Source of the DNA: an uncultured bacterium
GTDB taxonomy: Bacteria; Planctomycetota; UBA1135
Assembly: GCA_937919925.1 (NCBI GenBank)
Contig: CALFOT010000081.1
Coordinates: forward strand, 1-55,157
DNA length: 55,157 nt
Direction of reading: 5' to 3'
Shown here: positions 9,448 to 18,121 of the stretch, in pieces
How the letters are laid out: each line of letters starts with the position of its first letter
How positions within the stretch are numbered: position 1 is the first letter of the stretch
Made by a program: the position numbers and the translations under genes
The notes under the pieces: model-generated
Database searches by the model: none
Told to the model about the DNA's origin: nothing
The model's input: the letters and a program-made list of their open reading frames with translations, nothing else

Positions 9448-10812
9448 TTAACGGCTCGCACACAAGCGATCGGCAACCACCAACGCACGCTTCAACACAG
9501 CATTCACACCCACGCCATGCAGAGAGTCGCCAGCAAAATGGAGCCCCGGCATTTTCTCCTCCATAGCATCAAAGGCGGCCACGCGGCTCAAGTGGCCAAC
9601 GGTGTATTGCGGAATCCCACCAGCAACACGGCGCATCCAAACGCGTTCGGGATCACCCTGAACGCCGAGCAGTTTATGCAGCGGATCAAAACAAGCGGCC
9701 TGCAATTCTTGATCACTGAGATCGGCTACGTCGGGATCAAAACTTCCGCCAATCAGCACGCGCAATTGCACCATATCGCTGGGCGATTGATCGGGGAAAA
9801 TGGAACTGGCATACTGCACGCCAAGTGGCCGGAATCCGTGATTGCGCAACGCAATGAAACCGAAGGACTGCAGCTCGTGTTGTACTTGATCGCGGCGCCA
9901 AGCGCCGGTGACGACACACAAATTGTTGCCGGGAATCGTAGCGGCAACTTGGGCCAACTCTTTTCCCACAGCACCAAGCAAACGCGCGGATTCACGCGCG
10001 GGCGTTGCCAACACTAAATGGTGCGCGCGCGCGACTACCGCGCCAGCTTGATGAAACTCCCAAAAATTCCCTTCGCGGGTTACCGCTTCAAGAGCTTGGC
10101 CACCGCGATAATTGGCTCCCAAATTCTGGGCGGCCGCATCGGTAAAATCACCCAAACCGCCCGCTAGGCTGCACAAAGTACCACTCGTTTTCTTTAGACG
10201 CCCCTGTTTAATATCACGCCTCTTCTTGCGCATGTGTTTCAAAGCGCCGCGCATACACGACCCCGATTCGAATTCCCAACCAGCCATCAGTGGAAATGCT
10301 GCGTGCACGGAAAGTTTCTGCGGGTCACCGCCGTAGATTCCAGAAACCATCGCGCCAAATAAAGTATTGGCCACATGCTTTCCAAAGCGGCGCGTGGAAA
10401 AACTCTCAACGCTTTCTTCACCGTGGCGTCGCGCCGGAATAAATAGCTCTGCTGCTAAACGCATCTTGGCGTGAAAAGGAAGCACCTTACTCATCAAGAA
10501 GCTGGGGCCGTCACTAGGTAAGGCAATCAAGCCACCATCTTTGAATAACGAACGATCCTTTTGGACATCCTTGGCAATCAATGGCTTCAGCCCGAGACCG
10601 GCTACCAAATCACTCACCACTGGCTCACGATCCAACCAGCCAAGTGGTCCCAGCTCAACCACAAAACCATCTTCGCGTACGCTGCGAACTTTGCCGCCGG
10701 GTTGGTCTTCCTTTTCGAACAGCACGACGTTCTTGCCACGCTCACGAAGTAAGGTAGCGACGCCAAGCCCAGCAAGGCCACCGCCAACAACTGCAGTATC
10801 AAAAATTTCCAT
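9448..10812 (-). CDS. hemG: Protoporphyrinogen oxidase, HemY/HemG-type flavoprotein
   Basis: This 454-residue protein opens with an FAD dinucleotide-binding motif V-V-G-G-G-L-A-G-L-G and the following V-V-L-F-E-K-E-D-Q-P-G-G-K-V stretch typical of the HemY amine-oxidase-like family. Near the C-terminus F-A-G-D-S-L-H-G-V-G-V is the conserved flavin-contacting segment. The reaction is six-electron oxidation of protoporphyrinogen IX to protoporphyrin IX; characterised HemY enzymes use oxygen. A coproporphyrinogen-oxidising role, as in the Gram-positive branch, is less likely because HemN is encoded in the same operon. It is the last gene of the nine-gene heme operon, one base after hemH. The symbol hemY would be equally acceptable. 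Confidence 0.88.
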   Translation of the reverse strand: MEIFDTAVVGGGLAGLGVATLLRERGKNVVLFEKEDQPGGKVRSVREDGFVVELGPLGWLDREPVVSDLVAGLGLKPLIAKDVQKDRSLFKDGGLIALPSDGPSFLMSKVLPFHAKMRLAAELFIPARRHGEESVESFSTRRFGKHVANTLFGAMVSGIYGGDPQKLSVHAAFPLMAGWEFESGSCMRGALKHMRKKRRDIKQGRLKKTSGTLCSLAGGLGDFTDAAAQNLGANYRGGQALEAVTREGNFWEFHQAGAVVARAHHLVLATPARESARLLGAVGKELAQVAATIPGNNLCVVTGAWRRDQVQHELQSFGFIALRNHGFRPLGVQYASSIFPDQSPSDMVQLRVLIGGSFDPDVADLSDQELQAACFDPLHKLLGVQGDPERVWMRRVAGGIPQYTVGHLSRVAAFDAMEEKMPGLHFAGDSLHGVGVNAVLKRALVVADRLCASR

Positions 10813-10813
10813 G

Positions 10814-11788
10814 TTATTGAGCGGCTACTTTTTCCAGAACAAGCTCACGCAAGATGGCAGTCAAGCGCGAGTCCACATTAAACACCGGTACGCGCCGATA
10901 ACTTTCCACGCCAAACGAACGCGCGATGTCGGCCAACTGTATATCAATTTCGTACAAGGTTTCAATGTGATCATTCACAAAGGAAATCGGCAGTACCACA
11001 ATGTTGCGTACGCCCTCTTGCCCAAGCTTGGTCAAAGTATCAATCGTAGAAGGTTCCTTCCACTTGACTGGGGTGGCGCGCGACTGAAAGGCTAAAGTGA
11101 TGGGGATGGAGGCTGGCAAACGTTGACGCAAGCCGGCCAAGCTGCTCTCAATTTCTTGAATGTAGGGATCGCCACTTTCAATATAGGAAATGGGAATCCC
11201 ATGTGCAGAAATCACCAAATGCGGCGCGCCTGGCCCCTCATCCACGGCAGCCTTCACCGTTTTTTTGACGTCCGCCGCGAGGGCATCAAGGTAGGCGGGA
11301 TTGTCTCCCCAACGCTCTACCCAAGCCACTCTTCCAGCATCCACCCCTGCAGCAGCAATTTCCGTACGTAGTTCCGCAAACGCAGCTTCAGTGCTTGCCG
11401 TGCAGTATTGCGGGAACATGGAAACCGCCACCCAACGCGTGCAACCATCTTTCATGGCGGCGCGTAACGCCTCGCCGATCGTGGGCGGCGTATAGGCCAT
11501 CGCCGCGTAGCAACGGAAGTCTGCGCCCAAATCCAACTGCAAGGCCGCCGCTTGTTCGGCGGTTACGCGATTGTTCGGCGAGGATCCGCCAATCAAAGCG
11601 TATTGCTCACGAACTTCTGGCGCGCGTTTGCGAGCTACCCTGCGCGACAACGGGCCGCGAAAAAGGTTAACCCAAAATGGCAAACGCACCAAATAGGGGT
11701 CATTGAACAAACGCTGGATGTAAGACTCGACCTCATCGAGAGAGCGAGGCCCTCCCATTTGCAGCAACAGCACGCCAGTACGTTCCAT
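10814..11788 (-). CDS. hemH: Ferrochelatase
   Basis: HemH inserts ferrous iron into protoporphyrin IX, the last step of heme synthesis. The 324-residue length fits the family. Visible signatures are the N-terminal V-L-L-L-Q-M-G-G-P segment, the catalytic-His region S-A-H-G-I-P, and the later F-V-N-D-H-I-E-T-L-Y-E-I-D stretch that contains the conserved His and acidic metal-site residues. No C-terminal iron-sulfur Cys cluster is apparent. The gene lies six bases after hemN and one base before hemG in the heme operon, so regulation is expected to be shared. Confidence 0.93.
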   Translation of the reverse strand: MERTGVLLLQMGGPRSLDEVESYIQRLFNDPYLVRLPFWVNLFRGPLSRRVARKRAPEVREQYALIGGSSPNNRVTAEQAAALQLDLGADFRCYAAMAYTPPTIGEALRAAMKDGCTRWVAVSMFPQYCTASTEAAFAELRTEIAAAGVDAGRVAWVERWGDNPAYLDALAADVKKTVKAAVDEGPGAPHLVISAHGIPISYIESGDPYIQEIESSLAGLRQRLPASIPITLAFQSRATPVKWKEPSTIDTLTKLGQEGVRNIVVLPISFVNDHIETLYEIDIQLADIARSFGVESYRRVPVFNVDSRLTAILRELVLEKVAAQ

Positions 11789-11794
11789 AAGTGC

Positions 11795-13183
11795 TTAAAC
11801 CGTTTTCGAGAAGCGGCCTTCGCGTAGCTGCTCATCCAAGTAAGAGTCAAACAACATACAAATGTTGCGCAAGAAGTTGCGACCCAACTTCGTTACGGTG
11901 AGATCCTGTTTGCCGCGTACGACCAAACCATCTGCTTCAAAACCTTCTAAAGCTTGCCACTGACTGGCAAAATGCTCACAAAATGGCTGCTTGGAAAGCG
12001 CTTCCACTTCCTCGAAAGTAATCTGCTGATTGCACATCAAGCGCTCAATGATTAACTTCCGCACTTGATCCTCAAGGCTTAAGGTGTGGCCCTTTGAAAC
12101 AGCACAATGGCCGCTGTCGACTGCTTCATTGTAACGATTCAGCTTGCTGTGGTTTTGCGCGAAGGCATGACCAACTTCGGAAATCGCCGTCATGCCAAAG
12201 CCGATGTAATCGCGCGCGGGTTTCACCGTGTAGCCCATGAAGTTGCGATACAACTTACGATCTTGAACGGCAGTGGCCAGTTCATCGGTAGGTAAAGCAA
12301 AGTGATCGAAACCGATTTCCTGGTAACCCCCTTCTGCTTCTAGCCGACGCGATGCAGTACGCAACAACTCCAGCTTGAGATCTGGGGCCGGCAACTGATC
12401 TGCTGGCATGCGGTTTTGATGTGGGTGCAACCATGGCACATGCGCGTAAGAGTAGATTGCCAAACGATCGGGCAACAAACGCGCCACCTGATCCAGCGTG
12501 TAGTTCCAGGTTTCTAAAGTTTGCCCGGGCAACCCGTAGATGAGGTCAAAGTTCACGCTGTTGAAGCCGAGCTCCCGCGCCCAAATCAAAACATCTTCAG
12601 TCTGCTTCAAGGACTGGTGGCGATTGATCATCTCCTGCACACCGGGGTCGAGGTCTTGTACGCCAAAACTTACCCGATTAAAACCGAGACGGGCCAAGGT
12701 TTCCATCTGTTCGCGAGTGGTCACCGGCGGGTGCACTTCGATCGAGACTTCCGCATCTGCAACCAACTCAAAATGCTCCATCAAGCAATCCCAAACCGAT
12801 TCAATTTCGGCCGGTTTAAGGTGGGTTGGCGTTCCTCCACCCCAATGAATGCCACTGACCTTACGCCGGTTTGGCAACTTGGAGGCCACCGTAGCAATCT
12901 CTTTGCGCAAGCGCTTAAGGTAAGCCTGCAACACATCTTCGCGCTGGGTGATCACCACATTGCAGGCGCAGAACAAGCAACGTTCTTTGCAAAACGGCAG
13001 GTGCACATACAGAGCAAGTGTTTCGCCACCATGGGCATTCGCCTCTGCCAAGGCGGCATTCCATTCGGAATCGCCGAAAGCATCCGTCCACACTGGGGCG
13101 GTTGGATAGGAGGTGTAACGTGGGCCAGAAGTATCGTACTTAGCAACCAACGCGGCGGGGACTTCAGACTCTGGCGTTTCCAT
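11795..13183 (-). CDS. hemN: Oxygen-independent coproporphyrinogen III dehydrogenase (radical SAM)
   Basis: HemN carries out oxidative decarboxylation of coproporphyrinogen III to protoporphyrinogen IX using S-adenosylmethionine and a [4Fe-4S] cluster. The diagnostic C-x3-C-x2-C motif is present (F-C-K-E-R-C-L-F-C), followed by a G-G-G-T-P-T SAM-binding segment. HemN-specific features distinguish it from HemW: the N-terminal Y-D-x-x-x-P-R-Y-T-S-Y-P segment and the extended C-terminal domain. The chosen ATG gives 462 residues, close to the usual length, and overlaps the hemE end by 20 bases. A longer frame reaches 13246 but would lie inside hemE. It should allow heme synthesis without oxygen at this step. 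Confidence 0.93.
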   Translation of the reverse strand: METPESEVPAALVAKYDTSGPRYTSYPTAPVWTDAFGDSEWNAALAEANAHGGETLALYVHLPFCKERCLFCACNVVITQREDVLQAYLKRLRKEIATVASKLPNRRKVSGIHWGGGTPTHLKPAEIESVWDCLMEHFELVADAEVSIEVHPPVTTREQMETLARLGFNRVSFGVQDLDPGVQEMINRHQSLKQTEDVLIWARELGFNSVNFDLIYGLPGQTLETWNYTLDQVARLLPDRLAIYSYAHVPWLHPHQNRMPADQLPAPDLKLELLRTASRRLEAEGGYQEIGFDHFALPTDELATAVQDRKLYRNFMGYTVKPARDYIGFGMTAISEVGHAFAQNHSKLNRYNEAVDSGHCAVSKGHTLSLEDQVRKLIIERLMCNQQITFEEVEALSKQPFCEHFASQWQALEGFEADGLVVRGKQDLTVTKLGRNFLRNICMLFDSYLDEQLREGRFSKTV

Positions 13184-14186
13184 AAGAGTGCACCGTTTCT
13201 TTGAGAACCAGGAGGTTTTCAATCTTGGTCTGCGGTAGCAAACCATGACCTAGATTAAACACGTGGCCTGGCCGACCAGCGTTGGCGTCGAGCACCGCTA
13301 AGGCAGCTCGCCGTACTTCTTCTGCCGTTCCGAGCAGCACGCCAGGATCCATGTTGCCCTGCACGATTAAATCGCCTGCGGCAGCGCGCGAGGCAGCAAA
13401 TGGCATACGCCAATCAAGGCTCAAGCCGTCGGCCTCTGATGCCAACATGGCGTCGAACAAATGTGCTCCATCTTTGATCAAATAAAGCAAAGGAGCTTTC
13501 CCTTTGAGTGCGCGAAAAATACGCTGCACGGCCGGCAAGGCATAGCGCCGATAAGTGGTTTCATCTAGTAAGCCAGCCCAAGTATCAAAAAGCTGCACGG
13601 CTTGACAGCCTGCTTCGATTTGCGTTTGTAAATAGCCGATAGTCATATCGGCAAGGCGCTCGAGCAACTCAGGGAACCACGCTTCGCCACTGTAAACGGC
13701 TGCACGCAAACGCGCGTGCTCACGGCTGCCCCCGCCATCCAAAAGATAGGAAGCCATCGTAAACGGTGCGCCAGCAAAACCGAGCATCGTGCATTCAGGT
13801 GGCAACTCCTGCAGCACTAGCCGGATGGCCTCTTCCACGTGAGCTAACCCCCCGGCCGGTACTTCTTTCACGCGATGCAAATCTGCTGCGCCTTCAAGTG
13901 GCCGGGCAAATACTGGACCCGGGGCGAAATCAATGCCAAAATCGAGTGGCATCAATGGCGTGAGAATGTCCGCGAACAAAATCGCACCATCCCAGCCGAA
14001 ACGTTCAATCGGCTGCAAAGTTACACGCGCGGCCAACTCTGGCGTACTCGCCATTTTTACAAAGCCGTGTTCCGCTTTTAGCTGACGATATTCCGGAAGT
14101 ACGCGACCTGCCTGACGCATGAGCCACATCGGAGTGCGCTCTACTTTTTCGCCGCGCAATGCGCGCATCAAAATTGTGTTGTTCAT
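13164..14186 (-). CDS. hemE: Uroporphyrinogen decarboxylase
   Basis: HemE decarboxylates the four acetate side chains of uroporphyrinogen III to give coproporphyrinogen III. The 340-residue length is typical. The signature P-M-W-L-M-R-Q-A-G-R near residue 19 carries the Arg residues that hold substrate carboxylates, and F-A-D-I-L-T-P holds the catalytic Asp region. The start codon overlaps the hemL stop as ATGA (14183-14186), implying translational coupling. Confidence 0.95.
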   Translation of the reverse strand: MNNTILMRALRGEKVERTPMWLMRQAGRVLPEYRQLKAEHGFVKMASTPELAARVTLQPIERFGWDGAILFADILTPLMPLDFGIDFAPGPVFARPLEGAADLHRVKEVPAGGLAHVEEAIRLVLQELPPECTMLGFAGAPFTMASYLLDGGGSREHARLRAAVYSGEAWFPELLERLADMTIGYLQTQIEAGCQAVQLFDTWAGLLDETTYRRYALPAVQRIFRALKGKAPLLYLIKDGAHLFDAMLASEADGLSLDWRMPFAASRAAAGDLIVQGNMDPGVLLGTAEEVRRAALAVLDANAGRPGHVFNLGHGLLPQTKIENLLVLKETVHSYGNARV

Positions 14187-15496
14187 CGACTCGCCTCCAA
14201 GGCTTCACCAAAGGCGACCGCGGCTTGGGTAAGAATTTCTTCATCCATCGCCAAGTTAAGAAAGCCTACTTCATATGCCGAAGGCGCAATCATGATGCTA
14301 CGCGATAGCAGTTCGTGAAAAAATCGCGCAAAACGCTTGGCGCCACTACTTGGAATGGCTGCAAAGGTACGCGGAGCTTCTGTTGCATCAAAACACAACC
14401 AGAACAGGGAGCCACGCCGGGTGAGAGTCAGTGGATGGCCGGCCGCGATTTCGCGTGCAAGTAACGGCTGCAACAATCTTTCCCAATGGCTGCCCAGTTG
14501 TTCCAGGCGCTGCCAACCATCTTGCGCAACGATGGCGTCAAGCGCAGCAATGCCGGCTGCCATGCAGAGCGGATTGCCGCTTAAAGTGCCCGCCTGATAG
14601 ACATTGCCATCAGGACAAATTCTATCCATTAAATCTTTGCGGCCACCATAGGCGCCAACCGGAAGACCGCCGCCAATGATTTTGCCGTAAGTCACTAAAT
14701 CTGCATCAATGCCTTCCAGGCTGCAGAACCCACCTGGGGCAACGCGAAAGCCGGTGATGACTTCATCCACCACCAACAACGTGCCGTGCGCGCGTGTGAC
14801 TTCGCGCAGTTTCTTCCACCACTCTTTGCGCTGCGGTAACAAGCCACAGTTGGCCGGAATGCCTTCTACAAAAACGGCTGCGGTTTGATCGCCGTTGGCG
14901 GCAAACCATTCCTCCAGGGCCTTCTCATTATCGAGCGGCAATACGCCGGTAAGAGCACTACATGCCGTTGGGACCCCCGCCGACGAACTCTCCCCAAAGG
15001 TTGCAAGGCCGGAACCTGCCTTCACCAGAAACGAATCGGCGTGGCCATGGTAACAACCATCAAACTTGATGAAGCCATCGCGTCCGGTAACCGCGCGCGC
15101 CAAACGCAATGCCGACATCGTGGCCTCGGTGCCAGAGTTGACAAAACGCACTTTGTCGAGCACCGGCGACATCGCGCAGATTTTTTCAGCAAGTTCCGTT
15201 TCAGGAAGACACGGGGCACCAAAGCTGGTGCCAAGAGCAACCGCCTTTTGTACCGCGCTAGTAACCGCAGGATGCGCGTGGCCCAAAATCAACGGCCCCC
15301 ATGAGCCGACGAAATCCAGGTACTCATTGCCATCTTCGGTGCGCACATGGCAACCAGATCCTGAGGCAATAAAAAATGGTTGGCCGCCCACCGATTGGTA
15401 GGCGCGCACAGGAGAACTCACTCCGCCGGGCATCACTGCGCAGGCGCGTGTGAATAAATCCTGGGAGGTTTGTGTGGATGGAGTAATTGTGGTCAT
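14183..15496 (-). CDS. hemL: Glutamate-1-semialdehyde 2,1-aminomutase
   Basis: HemL converts glutamate-1-semialdehyde to 5-aminolevulinate with pyridoxal phosphate. The PLP-binding Lys lies in V-T-Y-G-K-I-I-G-G-G-L-P, and the family motif P-G-G-V-S-S-P-V-R occurs near the N-terminus. The protein has 437 residues. I chose the ATG at 15494-15496 because it overlaps the hemB stop as ATGA, the rule for most junctions in this operon; the upstream in-frame ATG at 15505 would lie inside hemB. Together with HemA it shows that this organism makes aminolevulinate by the C5 pathway from glutamyl-tRNA. Confidence 0.95.
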   Translation of the reverse strand: MTTITPSTQTSQDLFTRACAVMPGGVSSPVRAYQSVGGQPFFIASGSGCHVRTEDGNEYLDFVGSWGPLILGHAHPAVTSAVQKAVALGTSFGAPCLPETELAEKICAMSPVLDKVRFVNSGTEATMSALRLARAVTGRDGFIKFDGCYHGHADSFLVKAGSGLATFGESSSAGVPTACSALTGVLPLDNEKALEEWFAANGDQTAAVFVEGIPANCGLLPQRKEWWKKLREVTRAHGTLLVVDEVITGFRVAPGGFCSLEGIDADLVTYGKIIGGGLPVGAYGGRKDLMDRICPDGNVYQAGTLSGNPLCMAAGIAALDAIVAQDGWQRLEQLGSHWERLLQPLLAREIAAGHPLTLTRRGSLFWLCFDATEAPRTFAAIPSSGAKRFARFFHELLSRSIMIAPSAYEVGFLNLAMDEEILTQAAVAFGEALEASR

Positions 15497-16485
15497 GACA
15501 ACCAACCTTCTGCAGCCGCTCGGCTGGCGTGGTAGGTGATGATGAGATCGGCGCCGGCGCGACGAATTCCGCCTAAAACTTCCAGCACCATGGCGCGTTC
15601 CTCGGCAATGCCTTCACGCACGGCAAGTTGTACCATCGCGTATTCACCACTCACGTTGTAAGCGGCGACCGGCACGGTAGAGACCTCGCGCACTGCGCGA
15701 ATGATGTCGAGATAGGCAAGCGCAGGCTTCACCATGACGACGTCGGCACCTTCTTCAAGGTCTAACAACACTTCCCGGATGGCTTCGCGCGAGTTGCGGA
15801 AATCCATTTGGTAACTACGGCGATCCCCGAAGCTGGGTGACGAACCGGCGGCATCCCGGAAGGGCCCATAAAAAGCACTGGCATACTTCGCCGAATAAGC
15901 AATGATGGACGTGCGCTCAAAGCCAGCGTCATCTAAATGGTGACGTATTTCAGAAATGCGGCCATCCATCATGTCGGAAGGGCCGACAAAATCTGCGCCA
16001 GCCTCCGCAAGGACGGCAGCCATCTGTGCCAGCGTGGCAACACTACTATCATTGACTACTTCTTCGCCTTCGATAAAACCACAGTGACCGTGATCCGTGT
16101 AGGGGCACAAGCAAACATCCGTCATCACGGTGAGCTCATCACCAAAAGCGGTCTTCAACAACCGCACCGCGTTCGGCACCTCACCATCCGCATCTAAGGC
16201 GCCGGTGGCTTGTGGGTTTTTTACATCGGGCACGCCAAATAACATCACCGCGCGCACACCATTGGCTAAATCGCGCTCTACGACTGGGATTAACCGATCC
16301 GCCGTGTAACGGCTCACGCCCGGCATCGAAGAAATCTCTTGTTGTTCACTACTGCCGGGAATGACGAAGTGCCCCTGTACTAAATGACGCGTGCGCAAAT
16401 CAATCTCTGCGACGATTTCGCGGAGATTCTCATTGGCGCGCAAGCGGCGCGGCCGGTGGATCAAATCGAGTCGGTAATCGTTCAT
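15493..16485 (-). CDS. hemB: Delta-aminolevulinic acid dehydratase (porphobilinogen synthase)
   Basis: HemB condenses two 5-aminolevulinate molecules into porphobilinogen. It has 330 residues. The two active-site Lys are in S-A-K-Y-A-S and M-V-K-P-A. The metal site reads D-V-C-L-C-P-Y-T-D-H-G-H-C, the three-Cys arrangement of zinc-dependent HemB rather than the Asp-rich magnesium type. Both ends overlap neighbours as ATGA (stop with hemL, start with the hemD stop). Confidence 0.95.
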   Translation of the reverse strand: MNDYRLDLIHRPRRLRANENLREIVAEIDLRTRHLVQGHFVIPGSSEQQEISSMPGVSRYTADRLIPVVERDLANGVRAVMLFGVPDVKNPQATGALDADGEVPNAVRLLKTAFGDELTVMTDVCLCPYTDHGHCGFIEGEEVVNDSSVATLAQMAAVLAEAGADFVGPSDMMDGRISEIRHHLDDAGFERTSIIAYSAKYASAFYGPFRDAAGSSPSFGDRRSYQMDFRNSREAIREVLLDLEEGADVVMVKPALAYLDIIRAVREVSTVPVAAYNVSGEYAMVQLAVREGIAEERAMVLEVLGGIRRAGADLIITYHASRAAAEGWLS

Positions 16486-17204
16486 TCCTTTAAGAATTCG
16501 ATGAGTGCGGAAGGGTGTGGGCGGGCCAGCACACCCCGAAGTGGGAAGCCGGCTTGGTGGGCTGCAGTTGCGGTGGTTGGACCAACTGCGAGTACCGGGT
16601 GATCGCTCGTTTGCACAACCCTCTTGCGTAGACTTGCGACTCCACTGGGTGAAAAAAGCAAAACCAACTCCCCAAGCGGGGGAGGTGGACCCACGAGCCT
16701 TGCAATATCATAAGCCGCTACCACCCTTAGCGGCAGCCCTCCTGCCGCGAGCGTGAAGCCAAGCGCTGGGCTCGGGTTCTGAGCACCGAAAAAAACCAGT
16801 TTGGCGGTTCGGCTAGGTGCGCTGGCAAGGAAGGCGTTGGCGAGCGATGCGCCGGTGTTCTCAGGGGCGATGAGATCGGGCTCGATTCCGGGAATCGTGG
16901 ATGTGCCGGCACGCAAAGACAAAGCCGTCGCAGGTCCAACCACGGCAATCCGGCAGCACGGAAGCACCCCTTCTTCTGTATTCAATACAAAGTATTGGCG
17001 GACAGCCTCAGCGCTGGTCAAAAACAAACAGTCTTCAGCGCCTAATCCAAGCACCAAGGCTCGATCGGAGGCTGAAATTGGCAGGGCCTTGGTGCCAATC
17101 AGCGGCAAGGCCAAGGCTTTACAACCACAAGATTGCGCTGCTTCGGCCCAGCGAGCGGCTTGTTCCAACGCGCGCCCAATCCAGAGCACGGGCGCATGCT
17201 TCAT
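16482..17204 (-). CDS. hemD: Uroporphyrinogen-III synthase
   Basis: HemD cyclises hydroxymethylbilane with inversion of ring D. This family is weakly conserved, so the call rests on three points. It has a bilobed alpha/beta pattern over 240 residues. It has family-like strands such as L-F-L-T-S-A-E-A-V and L-L-F-S-P-S-G-V-A-S, the latter near the substrate cleft. It sits between hemC and hemB in an otherwise complete heme operon. The start overlaps the hemC stop by one base and the stop overlaps the hemB start as ATGA. Confidence 0.85.
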   Translation of the reverse strand: MKHAPVLWIGRALEQAARWAEAAQSCGCKALALPLIGTKALPISASDRALVLGLGAEDCLFLTSAEAVRQYFVLNTEEGVLPCCRIAVVGPATALSLRAGTSTIPGIEPDLIAPENTGASLANAFLASAPSRTAKLVFFGAQNPSPALGFTLAAGGLPLRVVAAYDIARLVGPPPPLGELVLLFSPSGVASLRKRVVQTSDHPVLAVGPTTATAAHQAGFPLRGVLARPHPSALIEFLKE

Positions 17205-18121
17205 CAGATCACCTCAGCGGCCAGCAACGCCTCAAGGGCGGCCGCACTAGCGGAGGTGACATCCGTAGCTGTGATCTTTGCACGACGCAGTTTGCCGGGG
17301 AAATCTTCCGTTGGACCAAGAGCCGCAACGAGTTGAAAACCGCCATCTACCGCCAATGCCGAGGCGCCCAAAGGCAAACCGCAACCACCACCCAATGCAC
17401 GCAACAAACTGCGTTCCGCCTCGACCGTTGCGGCGGTGGCGGGGTGATGCAATTGGCCAATCAAATCACGCGTTTCTTGATCATCGGCACGACACTCTAT
17501 CGCCAAGGCTCCTTGACCAGGGGCTCCTGGCCATAGCATTGGATCCAACTTCACGACCTGAAGATTCGCCAAATCAAGATCCAAGCGGCGCAGACCTGCA
17601 CCCGCCAAAAGGATGGCGTCGTAATCGCCAGCGATGAGTTTGTTGACCCTGGTTGGCACGTTGCCGCGCAATAATACAGCCGTACAATCTGGCGCCATAT
17701 CGGCAAGAAAAGCGGTACGACGGGCTGCTGATGTGCCAACTCGAGTTCCAGGAATCAGCGGCAACAACCCCGCGCCACGATCACCATAGAATCCAGGTCG
17801 AATCAGCAGCCAGTCGCGTGTATCTTCACGCACCGGAATCGCTGCGCAGCACAAGCCAGCAGTTTGTTCGGCGGGAAGATCCTTGAGCGAGTGCACCGCA
17901 TAATCGGCGCGCCCATCAAGCACCGCATCTTGAACTTCTTTGGTAAACAATCCGACACTCCCCACTTCCGCAAGGTGCACATCGAGGCGCGCGTCGCCAA
18001 TTGTTTTCACAATCACAAGTTCCGTGACGGCGCCGGTTGCGGCTTCTACCGCAGCGGCCACCATGCCTGATTGAGTGGTAGCAAGATCGCTACCACGTGT
18101 CGCAAGCCTGAGCTTTTTCAT
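17204..18121 (-). CDS. hemC: Hydroxymethylbilane synthase (porphobilinogen deaminase)
   Basis: HemC polymerises four porphobilinogen molecules into linear hydroxymethylbilane. The 305-residue protein begins with L-R-L-A-T-R-G-S-D-L-A, has the catalytic Asp segment H-S-L-K-D-L-P, and carries the dipyrromethane-cofactor Cys in G-G-G-C-G-L-P-L-G-A. The start overlaps the hemA stop as ATGA, and the stop shares a base with the hemD start. Confidence 0.95.
   Translation of the reverse strand: MKKLRLATRGSDLATTQSGMVAAAVEAATGAVTELVIVKTIGDARLDVHLAEVGSVGLFTKEVQDAVLDGRADYAVHSLKDLPAEQTAGLCCAAIPVREDTRDWLLIRPGFYGDRGAGLLPLIPGTRVGTSAARRTAFLADMAPDCTAVLLRGNVPTRVNKLIAGDYDAILLAGAGLRRLDLDLANLQVVKLDPMLWPGAPGQGALAIECRADDQETRDLIGQLHHPATAATVEAERSLLRALGGGCGLPLGASALAVDGGFQLVAALGPTEDFPGKLRRAKITATDVTSASAAALEALLAAEVI

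Noticed and set aside
12521-13204. 227-codon plus-strand ORF
   Set aside because: Antisense to hemN, which carries the radical-SAM Cys motif.
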